From assembly GCF_016595795.1 (NCBI RefSeq), contig NZ_JAENHN010000038.1:1-56002 (forward strand): a stretch of DNA of 56,002 bases, given 5' to 3'. Both the position numbers and the translations under genes were made by a program. Under the pieces are notes generated by a model. It was given only the letters and a program-made list of their open reading frames with translations. It did not search any database and was not told the origin of the DNA. How positions within the stretch are numbered: position 1 is the first letter of the stretch; every line of letters begins with the position of its first letter. This stretch comes from Clostridium yunnanense. Its GTDB lineage: Bacteria > Bacillota > Clostridia > Clostridiales > Clostridiaceae. Shown here in pieces: positions 34,846-44,263 of the stretch.

Positions 34846-35787
34846 TTATCTTACTCGTGCTTTTAATTCTTCATATAAATTATTCGTTTTGGTTTTATTA
34901 TCCTCATTATAAATTATATATGAGTCTCTAAGCTTTATCATTATATAAGGCGAGCTCTTTTTAAATATAAATATTTTTCCAGCTCCATAAGAATTAACAT
35001 CAAATTTACCTCTTGCATAGATAGATGTTAAAGCTCCGTTAATTTTGCTTACTATAGGAACCTCATCTATCAATTTAACATCTTGTATTTCTGAAGTACT
35101 AAATGCTGTGCTATAATCCAAGTCACTAACTTTTATTTTATCTCCATCTATGTATATTGACGGAGTATAAAAATCAGTTAGAAGTAGATAGGTAGATAAA
35201 CATATTGTAATTGTTATAACGGCAGCTAATGTGCCAAACGTAAGAACTTTACCTTTTTTAATACCTAAATTAACAGTATTGCCCACCCCTATCCTCTTTG
35301 AAACTAAGAGAGAATTATCTTTAGGATTAGAATAGTTAATACCATTTGGCCAATATTCATCATCATAGGTGAATTTTTTATTACTTGTATCATTCTTTTG
35401 CAGCTCGCTTATTATCCACCTTTTTTCACTTTTCAACGCTCTCATTTTTTTGTTTGCTAGATAGACAATTCTTCTTGATGATATTAATAGTGATGATATC
35501 CATGCAAAAAAATATACAATTTCTAATGAAGGATACCCTGCAAAATCAATTTTAAGCAGCAGTTCTGGCACAAATAATAAACCAAATACTATAGCCAATG
35601 TATTAATATTTTTGTTGTATAATAATTCTATTTTTTCTACTTGCTCATCATTTAACTTATCCTTAGGCAAAGTAACTCCAAGAATGACATTATCATCAGC
35701 TTTAAGTGCTGTTTTTAATGAATATAAGATCGAAATGAGAAATAATATTTGAAGAAATAAAATAACTATAAAAAACATATTATTCAT
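34846..35787 (-). CDS. Membrane protein with DUF5808-like and PH-like regions
   Basis: The 313-aa protein has one N-terminal helix (4-24), a pair near 63-105, then the motif DDEYWPNGINYSNPKDNSLL followed by KRIGVGNTVNLG, which is the DUF5808 pattern. Another helix lies at ~183-205 and the beta-rich C terminus is PH-like. GAGGTG precedes the ATG. The function is unknown; such proteins often accompany GntR or DUF1648 membrane genes, none of which is present here. Confidence 0.7.
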   Translation of the reverse strand: MNNMFFIVILFLQILFLISILYSLKTALKADDNVILGVTLPKDKLNDEQVEKIELLYNKNINTLAIVFGLLFVPELLLKIDFAGYPSLEIVYFFAWISSLLISSRRIVYLANKKMRALKSEKRWIISELQKNDTSNKKFTYDDEYWPNGINYSNPKDNSLLVSKRIGVGNTVNLGIKKGKVLTFGTLAAVITITICLSTYLLLTDFYTPSIYIDGDKIKVSDLDYSTAFSTSEIQDVKLIDEVPIVSKINGALTSIYARGKFDVNSYGAGKIFIFKKSSPYIMIKLRDSYIIYNEDNKTKTNNLYEELKARVR

Positions 35788-35961
35788 GTTTTCACCTCCT
35801 GAAATTAATACCTCACTATATTATAGTATTTGTAAACATAAAAACAAAAATAGGATATTTCCCATATTATCGATACTGATATTAATATTTACCAAATCAA
35901 CTAAAATTATTTAAGCTTTACAGATTAAATTTTTCAGTTTGAGTACTATGGCTAACTCACC

Positions 35962-36504
35962 TTAAAATGAACCATTCAAAATTGACTTACCATCCTTATC
36001 GTAATAATCGTATGTAGCTACAATATCCCCAGTTGGGAGTGACTCTTCAACTTTGCAATAGTCAAGAATGTTTCTTGTATTTGAAAAGTTAATCCTATAT
36101 TTTTTGTCCACCGTATTTATAACAACATATTTTATCCAAGGATTTTCAACTCTTCCATAGTATAAAAGATACTTACCATCACTTGCTTGAAAAACTTGTG
36201 CTCGTGCACTTCCAAAAAAACTATTTATACTTGTTATTTTATATCTATTAAACAGCTTATCTCCTAATTGTAATAAAAACAACTTATTATTGACTTCAAC
36301 TAAAGTATATCTTGTTTTTCCAAGACTTATAGACTGTAGTATATAAACATCTTCAATCATAGCACTTTTATCTATTAAATTTCTTACCCCTCTTTTAGCC
36401 AATTTATCATTATCAAAATTTACTGTTATGGAAAAATAGTATATTAAAACCAGCATAGCTGCAATGGGTAGAAAGAACAGGTGCTTTTTTCTTGGCTTTC
36501 TCAT
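35962..36504 (-). CDS. Membrane-anchored protein, unknown function
   Basis: The 180-aa protein begins MRKPRKKHLFFLPIAAMLVL, a basic stretch plus one membrane helix, followed by a ~150-residue outer domain rich in beta strands (YTLVEVNNKLFLLQLGD, YLLYYGRVENPWIKYVVIN). The start at 36504 follows AGGTGAT; an in-frame start 45 bp earlier is weaker. No family is recognised. It lies downstream of a NUDIX gene on the same strand but 173 bp away, so is probably independent. Confidence 0.6.
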   Translation of the reverse strand: MRKPRKKHLFFLPIAAMLVLIYYFSITVNFDNDKLAKRGVRNLIDKSAMIEDVYILQSISLGKTRYTLVEVNNKLFLLQLGDKLFNRYKITSINSFFGSARAQVFQASDGKYLLYYGRVENPWIKYVVINTVDKKYRINFSNTRNILDYCKVEESLPTGDIVATYDYYDKDGKSILNGSF

Positions 36505-36677
36505 TTTATCACCTACTACTATTCTTTTATCTGAGAATAAAATATCCAACTTTTATAAAATATATTCAAATAAGTTAGCAATCTACTTTTTAAGTTCTGA
36601 AGAATTTTGAAAGTTTGCTTTAAAAAAATAAACAGGAAGACTATTCACGTCCTCCTGCTGTTATATTTAATAATTAA

Positions 36678-37250
36678 TTACTTTCTACTATTCATTTCTT
36701 TAGCAGTATCTATTAACTTATTATATAAGTAAACATCATTTGCATCAAAATATTCACTTGTAAACTTATCTACAGCAAACCAGCCAACTGCACTATTTTC
36801 ATCTTTTTTAACTATAAGTGCTTCAGTTTCATCAGCAATCAAAATATAAGATATTGAAAGATGTAAATGAGCACTTACATACTTACCATTTTTATAATGG
36901 CCATAGACAGGTAAGATATCAAGCGAAGCTATTTCACCTTTTAATTCAGCTACACTAGAAATTCCGGTTTCCTCTTTAGCCTCTTTAATTGCTACATAAA
37001 GAAGATCACCATCTCCATCTGCATGGCCTCCAGTCCATGCCCATGTATTTCTTATATTATGATGAATCATCAAAGCTTTATCTAAATCTTTATTCATTAT
37101 AAAACCAGAACTTGTAATATGAGCAAATTCATTATCTCTAATTAAAATATTGTGAGGGTACTGACTTATATATTCAAGAATAACACTCTTATCTTTATCT
37201 TCTTGTTCATTTTTAGGAATATATCTATTAATTTGTTCTATAAAATCCAT
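36678..37250 (-). CDS. NUDIX-domain protein with altered Nudix box
   Basis: The 190-aa protein matches NUDIX hydrolases of the GGHADG type: WAWTGGHADGDGDLLYVAIK then EAKEETGI. In the canonical G-x5-E-x7-REUxEExGU box the first Glu is replaced by Gly (GHADGDG), and Arg by Lys; the EE pair is intact. Activity is therefore likely but not certain. GGAGG lies eight bases before the ATG at 37250. Confidence 0.8.
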   Translation of the reverse strand: MDFIEQINRYIPKNEQEDKDKSVILEYISQYPHNILIRDNEFAHITSSGFIMNKDLDKALMIHHNIRNTWAWTGGHADGDGDLLYVAIKEAKEETGISSVAELKGEIASLDILPVYGHYKNGKYVSAHLHLSISYILIADETEALIVKKDENSAVGWFAVDKFTSEYFDANDVYLYNKLIDTAKEMNSRK

Positions 37251-37409
37251 ATCTACTGCCTCCATCGTATACGTTCAACTTTCATATACCAATTATATAC
37301 ATGAAAGCTTCATTTATCAAATACTTATGAATAACGAATAATATATAACTCTTTAATCCATAATACTACTTAGTTTAACGAAATCCTTTGCGAGACTTTT
37401 GGTATAAAA

Positions 37410-37904
37410 TCAAATCTTTACTAAAGTATTATTAGGATTTTTTTCTGACTTAACTTTCATCATCAGATGTTCATTTATTCCTTTTCTATAAAAACTCGGT
37501 ATAATCCCTACTTGCTCATATCCCATTTTTTCATAAAGCTTCTTAGCATCTTTATTAAAATCCGCTACCATTAGAAATATCATACTATCCTTTTTGAATG
37601 TATTTTATTCAAATTGTTCTATTAACTTTTTCCCTATACCCTTACCTCTTAACTGTTGTTTAATTGCAATTATATGAAGATATGTATGTATTCCAAATGC
37701 ACCATATCTTTCATACCAAATAAATCCTAGACATTTCCCATCAGTGTCTATTGCTACATCAATTTCTTTATTCTTAAGCCCACCTAATAGTATTTTTTTA
37801 GCATCGAAACTTTTAAAATAAGCTTCTCCTATTTCTGAATAAATTAGTGCTTCATAACAATCTTCTAAATATACTTCGTCACCCTTTATAATATTGATAA
37901 TCAT
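37410..37904 (-). pseudogene. GNAT acetyltransferase gene interrupted by an in-frame TAA
   Basis: Translation from 37904 gives 99 aa ending RGKGIGKKLIEQFE, just past the acetyl-CoA loop. After one TAA (37605-37607) the same frame continues as NTFKKDSMIFLMVADFNKDA, KKLYEKMGYEQVGIIPSFYR and KGINEHLMMKVKS to TGA at 37410. The second part is exactly the missing C-terminal half of a GNAT domain. A single nonsense change explains it. The total would be about 164 aa. The first half alone should not be functional. Confidence 0.8.
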
Positions 37905-38230
37905 AGAATCATCTCCTCATTCTAAATACTTATTGATTTAATTTATGTTAATTTTAACTGTATATAATTCATTCAACAGCTACACTTAATACAGTATATA
38001 CCATATAAGTACTAAATACTCATCTTTGCTACCCCTTAACAAATTATATAATTCTTACGCTAAACTATATATTTTTAGAGTTTTTATACTTATATTTAAC
38101 ATTTCGCATAAACCTGTTAAGTTTATTTTAAAAGCTCCGAATTGTATCATGTATGATTTAGTCTAATTTTGTCTAATAAACAAGAAAATCTACATGCATT
38201 CATATTATTAATTTTAAGGGGGGTTCATAA
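37905..38230. other. Gene-free stretch upstream of the EIIC-chemoreceptor gene
   Basis: No gene is seen. Two GTCTAAT copies (38161-38167, 38171-38177) lie ten bases apart, about 60 bp before the start codon, and could be a regulator site. AAGGGGGG directly precedes the start. I could not find a convincing flagellar-type (sigma-D) promoter. Confidence 0.4.
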
Positions 38231-40372
38231 ATGGATTCTAAAAATAACAATAATCTTCCACAAACTATATTTAATAAGTTTAGTGGATTTTTAATCCAAA
38301 TGGTTATGCCAAATATCGGCGCATTCATAGCGTGGGGGATAATAACAGCATTTTTTATTGCAACTGGTTGGGTTCCAAATGAACGACTTGCAACTCTTGT
38401 TGGTCCAATGATATCATATCTTTTGCCACTTTTGATTGGGTTTTCAGGAGGAAGAATTATTGCCGGAAATAGAGGCGGACTTATAGGAGCAGTTGCAACA
38501 ATGGGAGTAATTGTTGGTACTAATATACCAATGTTTCTTGGTGCTATGATTGTAGGACCTATTGGAGGCTTTTTAATTAAAAAGTTCGATACCGCAGTAG
38601 AAGGAAAAGTCCCTACTAATTTAAAGGTTTTAGTAAGCAATTTTTCAATTGGGATTTTAGCTGTAATATTAACTATATTATCATTTTTTGCTATTGATCC
38701 AGCAGTATCTGCACTTACTTATTCATTTAAAGTAGCCGTACAATTTTTCCTAAATGCAGGGCTATTGCCACTAACATCGGTTTTTATAGAACCTGGTAAG
38801 ATATTATTCTTAAACAACACACTAAACATGGGTATATTAAAACCTTTGGGTGAACAACAAGTAGCACAACTTGGTAAATCAATATTTTACTTATTAGAAA
38901 CTAATCCTGGTCCTGGACTTGGAATATTACTAGCGTACTCATTCTTTGGAAAAGGACTAGTTAAACAATCAGCACCAGGTTCCATAATTATTCACTTTTT
39001 AGGAGGAATTCATGAAATATACTTCCCTTATGTACTTATGAATCCTTTGCTAATATTTTCTGTAATAATTGGTGGAATTAGTGGAGTTTTCACTTTCATG
39101 CTAACAGGTGCAGGCTTAAAAGGAGCACCATCCCCAGGAAGTATTTTTGCTTTAATTAAGATGGCCCCATCAGATAAGCTTATATCTGTACTTCTAGGAA
39201 TACTTGTATCTACACTAGTATCTTTTGTAGTTGCGGCTTTCTTCTTAAAAAGAAAGAAGTTTGAGTATGAAGAAGAATCAGAGAATGGTGGTGAAAATGT
39301 TGAAGAACTCCTTGGATTAATGCAAGAAGCTAAAGAAGGAAACCTCCTTGTAAATTTGGGTAGTACGAGCCACACCGGTGCCTTAGGTAAAGTAATGAAC
39401 AGCTTTAATGATATGATATCAAATATACGTTTTTTACTTTCAAAAGTCAGTAATACTGCAGATAATGTAATAAAAAATACAAATAGTATGTCTACATATT
39501 TTGAGCAGATCAATACATCTTTCCATCAAATATCTGCAACAATGGAACAAGTTACTTCAGCTGTTTTTGAACAAGCCAATGATACAAGCACCATAAGTAC
39601 GAATATGCTAGAGCTGTCAAATAGTATTTCTACTTTCCAAAATGACATGAACGATATTTCTAATACAGTAGTTCGTACAAAACAACTAAGCGACAACGCT
39701 TCTAAGTCAGTAGAACTATTGACAAATAAGTCCTCAGAGGTTCAAAAAGCTTCTGAAAAAACAGTGGACAATATTAACGAGCTTAAGTCTGATATGGAAA
39801 AAGTAAAAGATACTATAAGGATCATTGAATCCATTGCCGAGCAAACTAACCTACTTGCATTAAATGCAGCTATCGAAGCAGCAAGAGCTGGCGAAGCAGG
39901 AAGAGGCTTCTCAGTTGTAGCTGAAGAAGTTAGAAAACTAGCAAGTCAATCAAAAGAAGCTTCAATATCAATAGCTCAAATTATAAATAATGTTACACAA
40001 AGATCTGAATTAATTACTGATGAAGTGTTGGAGACAGGTACAATGGTAAAGGACCAAGCAGATGCTGTACAAGATACAGCTAAATCTTTTAACGAGATAT
40101 ATTCAGGGATGGAACTTATAACAAGTAGAATTGAAAGTGCCACTTCTTCATTGAGCTCTATAACTGTGAAAAATAACGCTACTGTTAAATCTATCGAAAA
40201 TATATCTGCAACGACGGAAGAAACAGCATCCTCAGTTGAAGAAGTTTATGAAAATACAAAAAGACAGTCTAAAAATATTGATATCCTTTTAAATTTCACA
40301 AAAGATTTAAATGGATTAGCTAATGATCTTGAAGAAGAAGTTCGTTCATTCAAGATTGAGGAAAATAAATAA
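38231..40372 (+). CDS. PTS mannitol-type EIIC domain fused to a methyl-accepting chemotaxis domain
   Basis: The 713-aa protein joins two systems. Residues ~10-340 are a mannitol-permease (MtlA) [24 protein letters not shown] (225-229) and the substrate motif [15 protein letters not shown], in which E262 aligns with E. coli MtlA Glu257. N195-N196-x-x-N199-M200-G201 aligns with NNAINHG, so His195 of MtlA is Met here. Residues ~355-405 look like a HAMP-type linker (EGNLLVNLG ... FNDMI). Residues ~410-713 are a chemoreceptor signalling coiled coil with the CheA/CheW tip [20 protein letters not shown] (540-559). There is no EIIB, EIIA or periplasmic sensor domain. It is probably a receptor that reads sugar binding by the transporter fold and signals to CheA. 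Neighbours are a 6-phospho-beta-glucosidase and a GntR regulator. Confidence 0.93.
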   Translation: MDSKNNNNLPQTIFNKFSGFLIQMVMPNIGAFIAWGIITAFFIATGWVPNERLATLVGPMISYLLPLLIGFSGGRIIAGNRGGLIGAVATMGVIVGTNIPMFLGAMIVGPIGGFLIKKFDTAVEGKVPTNLKVLVSNFSIGILAVILTILSFFAIDPAVSALTYSFKVAVQFFLNAGLLPLTSVFIEPGKILFLNNTLNMGILKPLGEQQVAQLGKSIFYLLETNPGPGLGILLAYSFFGKGLVKQSAPGSIIIHFLGGIHEIYFPYVLMNPLLIFSVIIGGISGVFTFMLTGAGLKGAPSPGSIFALIKMAPSDKLISVLLGILVSTLVSFVVAAFFLKRKKFEYEEESENGGENVEELLGLMQEAKEGNLLVNLGSTSHTGALGKVMNSFNDMISNIRFLLSKVSNTADNVIKNTNSMSTYFEQINTSFHQISATMEQVTSAVFEQANDTSTISTNMLELSNSISTFQNDMNDISNTVVRTKQLSDNASKSVELLTNKSSEVQKASEKTVDNINELKSDMEKVKDTIRIIESIAEQTNLLALNAAIEAARAGEAGRGFSVVAEEVRKLASQSKEASISIAQIINNVTQRSELITDEVLETGTMVKDQADAVQDTAKSFNEIYSGMELITSRIESATSSLSSITVKNNATVKSIENISATTEETASSVEEVYENTKRQSKNIDILLNFTKDLNGLANDLEEEVRSFKIEENK

Positions 40373-40430
40373 TTAAAACACCATCTGGTATTTCCTGGAA
40401 AATAGTTTAAATGAATATATTCATAAATTT

Positions 40431-40472
40431 AGAGTTAGGATAATTACGTCTATGTATAATTATCCTAACTCT
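40431..40472. terminator. Convergent terminator between EIIC-MCP and GH1 genes
   Basis: AGAGTTAGGATAATTA (40431-40446) and TAATTATCCTAACTCT (40457-40472) form a 16-bp stem, followed by TTTTT on the plus strand. Confidence 0.85.
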
Positions 40473-40494
40473 TTTTATAATTTTTTCATATTTA

Positions 40495-41895
40495 TTATAT
40501 TATTTCATTATTTTCAGCTACTTCTGAAATCCACGCTGCTGATTTCTTTTTCACTCTAGTATATTTATTTGTTAAATCAACGCTTACAAAACCGTATCTG
40601 TTTTTGAATGCATTATTCCATGACCAGTTATCAATAGCTCCCCAATAGTGATATCCTCTACAATCAGCTCCATCTTCTATTGCTCTTGCTACCCATTCTA
40701 AATGCTCTTTAACAAAATCTATTCTGTAATCATCCTCGATTAATCCATCAGCATTTCTATATTTTTCTTCACCCTCAACACCCATTCCATTTTCGGATAT
40801 AAAGAATGGAAGTCCTGGACATTCCTTAGTTATCTTCATTGCAAAGTCATAGATTCCTTTAGGGTATATCTCCCAGCCTCTATAAACATTCATCTTTCTT
40901 TCTGGCCATATATAAGGATCTGAGAATTTAGGGTTTCCATACTCATCAAACTTCTCTGCTGGAGCCTGAACTCTTGCTGGTTGATAGTAGTTGAACCCTA
41001 GCCAATCCACTTTACCACAGGATAAAATCCCTTCGTCTCCTGCTCTTAAATCTGGTAGAAGGCCTAATTCCTCTAATGTATCTAATATATCCTTAGGTAA
41101 TGTTCCTTTGCTGCATACATCAAGCCACCATCTGTTATGTATACCGTCAGTCATTCTAACAGCTTCTAAATCTTCCTTTGAAGGATTTTCCTTAGTATAA
41201 GGTGGTGCAAAGTTATTAATAAGTCCTATATCACAGCTATCTGGAATAGCTCCTTCTGCTTTTAATTTATTAAACTCTCTTACTGCTAAACAGTGACCTA
41301 AAGTAATATGATATTGTACAGTCATACCTTTTTTATAATTTACTTCATATGGATACCAAGCTCCATTCATGTACATTTGCATTGGAACAACTATTGGTTC
41401 ATTAAATGTGAACCAATGCTTAACCTTTGAACCAAATTCTTTAAATGCTAGTCTTGCAAAATTTGCATACGCTTCTACTACTTCTCTGTTTAACCATCCA
41501 CCTCTATCTTCAAGATATTGAGGTAAATCGAAATGGTGTAAGTTCATAAATACATCGATGCCATTTTCTAAAGAACAATCTATAACTTTATGATAAAATT
41601 CAACGCCTTTTGGATTTAGATTCCCATCTTTATCAAGAAGTCTTGACCATTGAATAGATGTTCTATATGATTTAAAATTTAAACTCTTTAATATTTTTAT
41701 GTCTTCTTCATATTTATTGTAAAAATCATTTCCTACATAAGACCCTACATTATTGTGGAATGCATTTATTTCTAAGTCTGACCAATGATCCCAAACTGAT
41801 GGTAACTTCCCATCTTTATTATGTGCGCCTTCTGTTTGTGGACCTGACATAGCTGCTCCGAAAAAGAAATCTTTTGGTAATTTATAATTTGCCAT
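40495..41895 (-). CDS. Glycoside hydrolase family 1, probable 6-phospho-beta-glucosidase
   Basis: The 466-aa cytosolic enzyme should hydrolyse phosphorylated beta-glucosides imported by a PTS. The acid/base E166 lies in TFNEP and the nucleophile E368 in FISENG. SWNNAFKNRYGF near residue 430 has the Ser-Lys-Tyr set of the 6-phosphate-binding loop rather than the pattern of non-phospho glucosidases. GAGAGGTG precedes the ATG. It diverges from a GntR/UTRA regulator, its likely controller. No complete PTS permease is seen in the window, so its substrate must enter through a system encoded elsewhere. Confidence 0.88.
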   Translation of the reverse strand: MANYKLPKDFFFGAAMSGPQTEGAHNKDGKLPSVWDHWSDLEINAFHNNVGSYVGNDFYNKYEEDIKILKSLNFKSYRTSIQWSRLLDKDGNLNPKGVEFYHKVIDCSLENGIDVFMNLHHFDLPQYLEDRGGWLNREVVEAYANFARLAFKEFGSKVKHWFTFNEPIVVPMQMYMNGAWYPYEVNYKKGMTVQYHITLGHCLAVREFNKLKAEGAIPDSCDIGLINNFAPPYTKENPSKEDLEAVRMTDGIHNRWWLDVCSKGTLPKDILDTLEELGLLPDLRAGDEGILSCGKVDWLGFNYYQPARVQAPAEKFDEYGNPKFSDPYIWPERKMNVYRGWEIYPKGIYDFAMKITKECPGLPFFISENGMGVEGEEKYRNADGLIEDDYRIDFVKEHLEWVARAIEDGADCRGYHYWGAIDNWSWNNAFKNRYGFVSVDLTNKYTRVKKKSAAWISEVAENNEII

Positions 41896-42139
41896 ATTAA
41901 ATCTGCACCTCTCTCCTCAATATTCATATATATGTTTACTAATGAATTTTTCAAAATGTCCTAAGTCCATTTTATCAACTGATATTATTCTGTTGATATA
42001 TTGTCTATACAAGAATTTTTTCTTAAAGTTTAAATTGTGTTATAATTTTATTATGAACATAATCATACACAGTATGCTGATTTTGTTAAACAAGATTTAG
42101 CATAAAAACTATAGATAAACATAGACTAGGGGGATTAGC

Positions 42140-42829
42140 TTGAAAAGTAAGGAAATTATTGATGACTTAATTAGTAAGATTATATCAGGTGAAATACCTG
42201 CTTCTTCTAAAATTCCTTCCGAAACACAATTATCCATTAAATATGACTGTAATAGACACACCATAAGGAAGGTTATCGATCATCTTATTGAAAGGAATTA
42301 TCTAACCAAAAATTCTAGTGGACTCACTTATGTCATGGATTTCACAGCATATGATAATAACAATCTTTTTATTACTTCATTATCTGATCATCATATTGCT
42401 AAAAATATAAAATCTGATGTACACAAATTTGAACTTGTCACAGCTCCTGATGAGATTTGCGATTATCTTAATATAGAGAGCGGCTCTAAAGCTTGGTATA
42501 TTATAAGGGTTCGTTATGTGAATTCTAATTTACATCATTTAGAAGAAATCTATATGCCATATTCAATTTTTTCTAATCTTACTGTAAATGATTGTGAATC
42601 AAGTCTACTGACTTATATTGAATCTCAGTATGACTTCAGAATAAGTCATAGCATAAGAAATATTAGTTGTGTGAAATTGAATAATGAGGAGTATAACCTA
42701 TTAGATCTCCCAAAAGGCACTTTAGTTATGCAAGTTACCAACACTGGTTATCTAACTAATGGGCGAGTATATGAATACTCTTTAACGAAAACAAGAGAAA
42801 ATAGATTGACTTATTACTGTAGACGGTAG
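42140..42829 (+). CDS. GntR-family regulator with UTRA domain
   Basis: This 229-aa repressor has a GntR winged helix at residues 1-70 (IISGEIPASSKIPSETQLSI, NRHTIRKVIDHLIERNYL) and a UTRA effector domain (GSKAWYIIRVRYVNSNLHHL, YMPYSIFSNL, NGRVYEYSLT). The family senses phosphorylated sugars. It starts with TTG at 42140, with AGGGGG seven bases before. It is divergent from the 6-phospho-beta-glucosidase gene, so control of that gene by a sugar phosphate is likely. Confidence 0.9.
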   Translation: MKSKEIIDDLISKIISGEIPASSKIPSETQLSIKYDCNRHTIRKVIDHLIERNYLTKNSSGLTYVMDFTAYDNNNLFITSLSDHHIAKNIKSDVHKFELVTAPDEICDYLNIESGSKAWYIIRVRYVNSNLHHLEEIYMPYSIFSNLTVNDCESSLLTYIESQYDFRISHSIRNISCVKLNNEEYNLLDLPKGTLVMQVTNTGYLTNGRVYEYSLTKTRENRLTYYCRR

Positions 42830-42904
42830 CTTATTTAGAATAAAAATGGAGATTTTATTACTTATAATTTTTCCTCCTATTCGTTCATAAATGCACATAC
42901 GCAA

Positions 42905-42937
42905 AAAATCGCAAATGCAATTCACATTTGCGATTTT
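42905..42937. terminator. Convergent terminator
   Basis: AAAATCGCAAATG (42905-42917) and CATTTGCGATTTT (42925-42937) form a perfect 13-bp stem with A/T tails on both sides. Confidence 0.8.
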
Positions 42938-42947
42938 ATTCTTTTAA

Positions 42948-43451
42948 TTAATATTTTCCTGAAAACATACTTGCACCATTATCTCCATTATATGGTTGAG
43001 CCCCTTCCACTGTAACATTACATATTACAAGTTTGTACTGCTCTCCTTTAGGGATGCTATTTTTAAATGTAAGTACATATACATTTCCTAATCCATTTTT
43101 AGATTCTATTTTAACTATATCTCCAGTAAGTGAATTATTTTTATCTGCATCACAATTTTGCCCAACAGTAGCTATTCCTTCTGGCTCCTCATTTTTTAGA
43201 TCTTTTATCCAATAATTTGTAGGTTGTTTTGCTAGATTTTTATCAACATCTCTATCAAAAGTTATCTTGATTTGATTAGCTGAAATTTGTTCAGATTTTA
43301 ATAACCTTGGAATTGAATTTTGATCATACTCTTGAGAATTTGAACGAACGCTAGGATATTCTTCCATAGGTCTTGCCCTTACATTGCCAAAATAATTTAT
43401 ATTTGTTATAAGTGTACATAAAATTAGAAAACTACTAATAAACTTCTTCAT
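42948..43451 (-). CDS. Secreted protein with SbsA/Big-type Ig-like domain
   Basis: This protein of 167 aa has a signal peptide (MKKFISSFLILCTLITNINY). The mature part begins with a polar linker, then SEQISANQIKITFDRDVDKN and YVLTFKNSIPKGEQYKL, the pattern of SbsA-type Ig-like domains found in S-layer and other wall proteins. No wall-anchor motif is present. AGGAGG lies five bases before the ATG. The role may be structural at the cell surface. Confidence 0.65.
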   Translation of the reverse strand: MKKFISSFLILCTLITNINYFGNVRARPMEEYPSVRSNSQEYDQNSIPRLLKSEQISANQIKITFDRDVDKNLAKQPTNYWIKDLKNEEPEGIATVGQNCDADKNNSLTGDIVKIESKNGLGNVYVLTFKNSIPKGEQYKLVICNVTVEGAQPYNGDNGASMFSGKY

Positions 43452-43570
43452 GTTTCCCTCCTATTATATCCAATTCTTATAGCCTAGAGTTATATTTCCC
43501 AAAAAAATTAAACTTATTACATTTTTACAAGCAATAAATTTATGATTCCCAAATTTCATATATAAAAGAA

Positions 43571-43610
43571 AAACCCCAAGCTCTTGTAAACTAAGAGATT
43601 GGGAGTTTTT
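43571..43610 (-). terminator. Intrinsic terminator of the lysS-carbonic anhydrase unit
   Basis: On the minus strand ACTCCCAAtCTCTT pairs with AAGAGcTTGGGG across a short loop, then TTTTTC follows. Confidence 0.75.
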
Positions 43611-43625
43611 TACAGTTCTATTATA

Positions 43626-44183
43626 TTAATATCCATTCACAACCACATCAAGCTTGCCAGTTTCCGGATCTATAATTAACCCATGTACTTTTATATCTTT
43701 AGGAATTAATGGATGATTTTTTATAAGCTCAACACTTTCTTTTACTGATTCTTCTACAGAATTAAAACCGTGAAGCCACTTCTTTACATCAATACCTGCA
43801 TTGCATAAGGTATTTATTACATCCTCTGAAATTCCTCTTTCCATAGCCTTTTCTAAAGTACTATCCACATTTAAGTTACTCATCCCACAGCCATGATGTC
43901 CAATTACTAAAACCTCGTCTGTTTGAAATTCGTATACTGCAACAACAATACTTCTTACTATACTTCCAAATGGATGCATTATCGAAGCACCAGCATTCTT
44001 AATTAGCTTAACATCACCATTTTTTAAGTTAAGTGCCTTAGGAAGAAGTTCTGTAAGTCTAGTATCCATACATGATAAGATTACTAGCTTCTTATTAGGA
44101 TTCTTAGTTGCTCTATACTTATTGTATTCTTTATTTTCTACAAATTCTTTATTAAATTCAAGTATTTCCTGTAGTTTACTCAA
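43626..44183 (-). CDS. Beta-class carbonic anhydrase
   Basis: This 185-aa zinc enzyme interconverts CO2 and bicarbonate. The zinc ligands appear as C38 (SCMDTR), H96 and C99 (GHHGC); the catalytic dyad D40-R42 is in SCMDTR. It is a short form of the family. The start is set at TTG 44183 because GGGGGTG lies seven bases upstream; longer in-frame starts have no site. It begins 80 bp after lysS on the same strand with no terminator between, so it may be co-transcribed with it under the T-box. Confidence 0.88.
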   Translation of the reverse strand: MSKLQEILEFNKEFVENKEYNKYRATKNPNKKLVILSCMDTRLTELLPKALNLKNGDVKLIKNAGASIMHPFGSIVRSIVVAVYEFQTDEVLVIGHHGCGMSNLNVDSTLEKAMERGISEDVINTLCNAGIDVKKWLHGFNSVEESVKESVELIKNHPLIPKDIKVHGLIIDPETGKLDVVVNGY

Positions 44184-44263
44184 AACCACACCCCCAAGTC
44201 TTAAAAAGATTTTAGTCAATTATAACATATTTACTATGTTCATATCCAGCAATCACTTATCCC

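Noticed and set aside
38200-39513. Long antisense open frames opposite the EIIC-MCP gene
   Set aside because: They are low-complexity complements of a strongly conserved coding frame and have no ribosome sites of their own.
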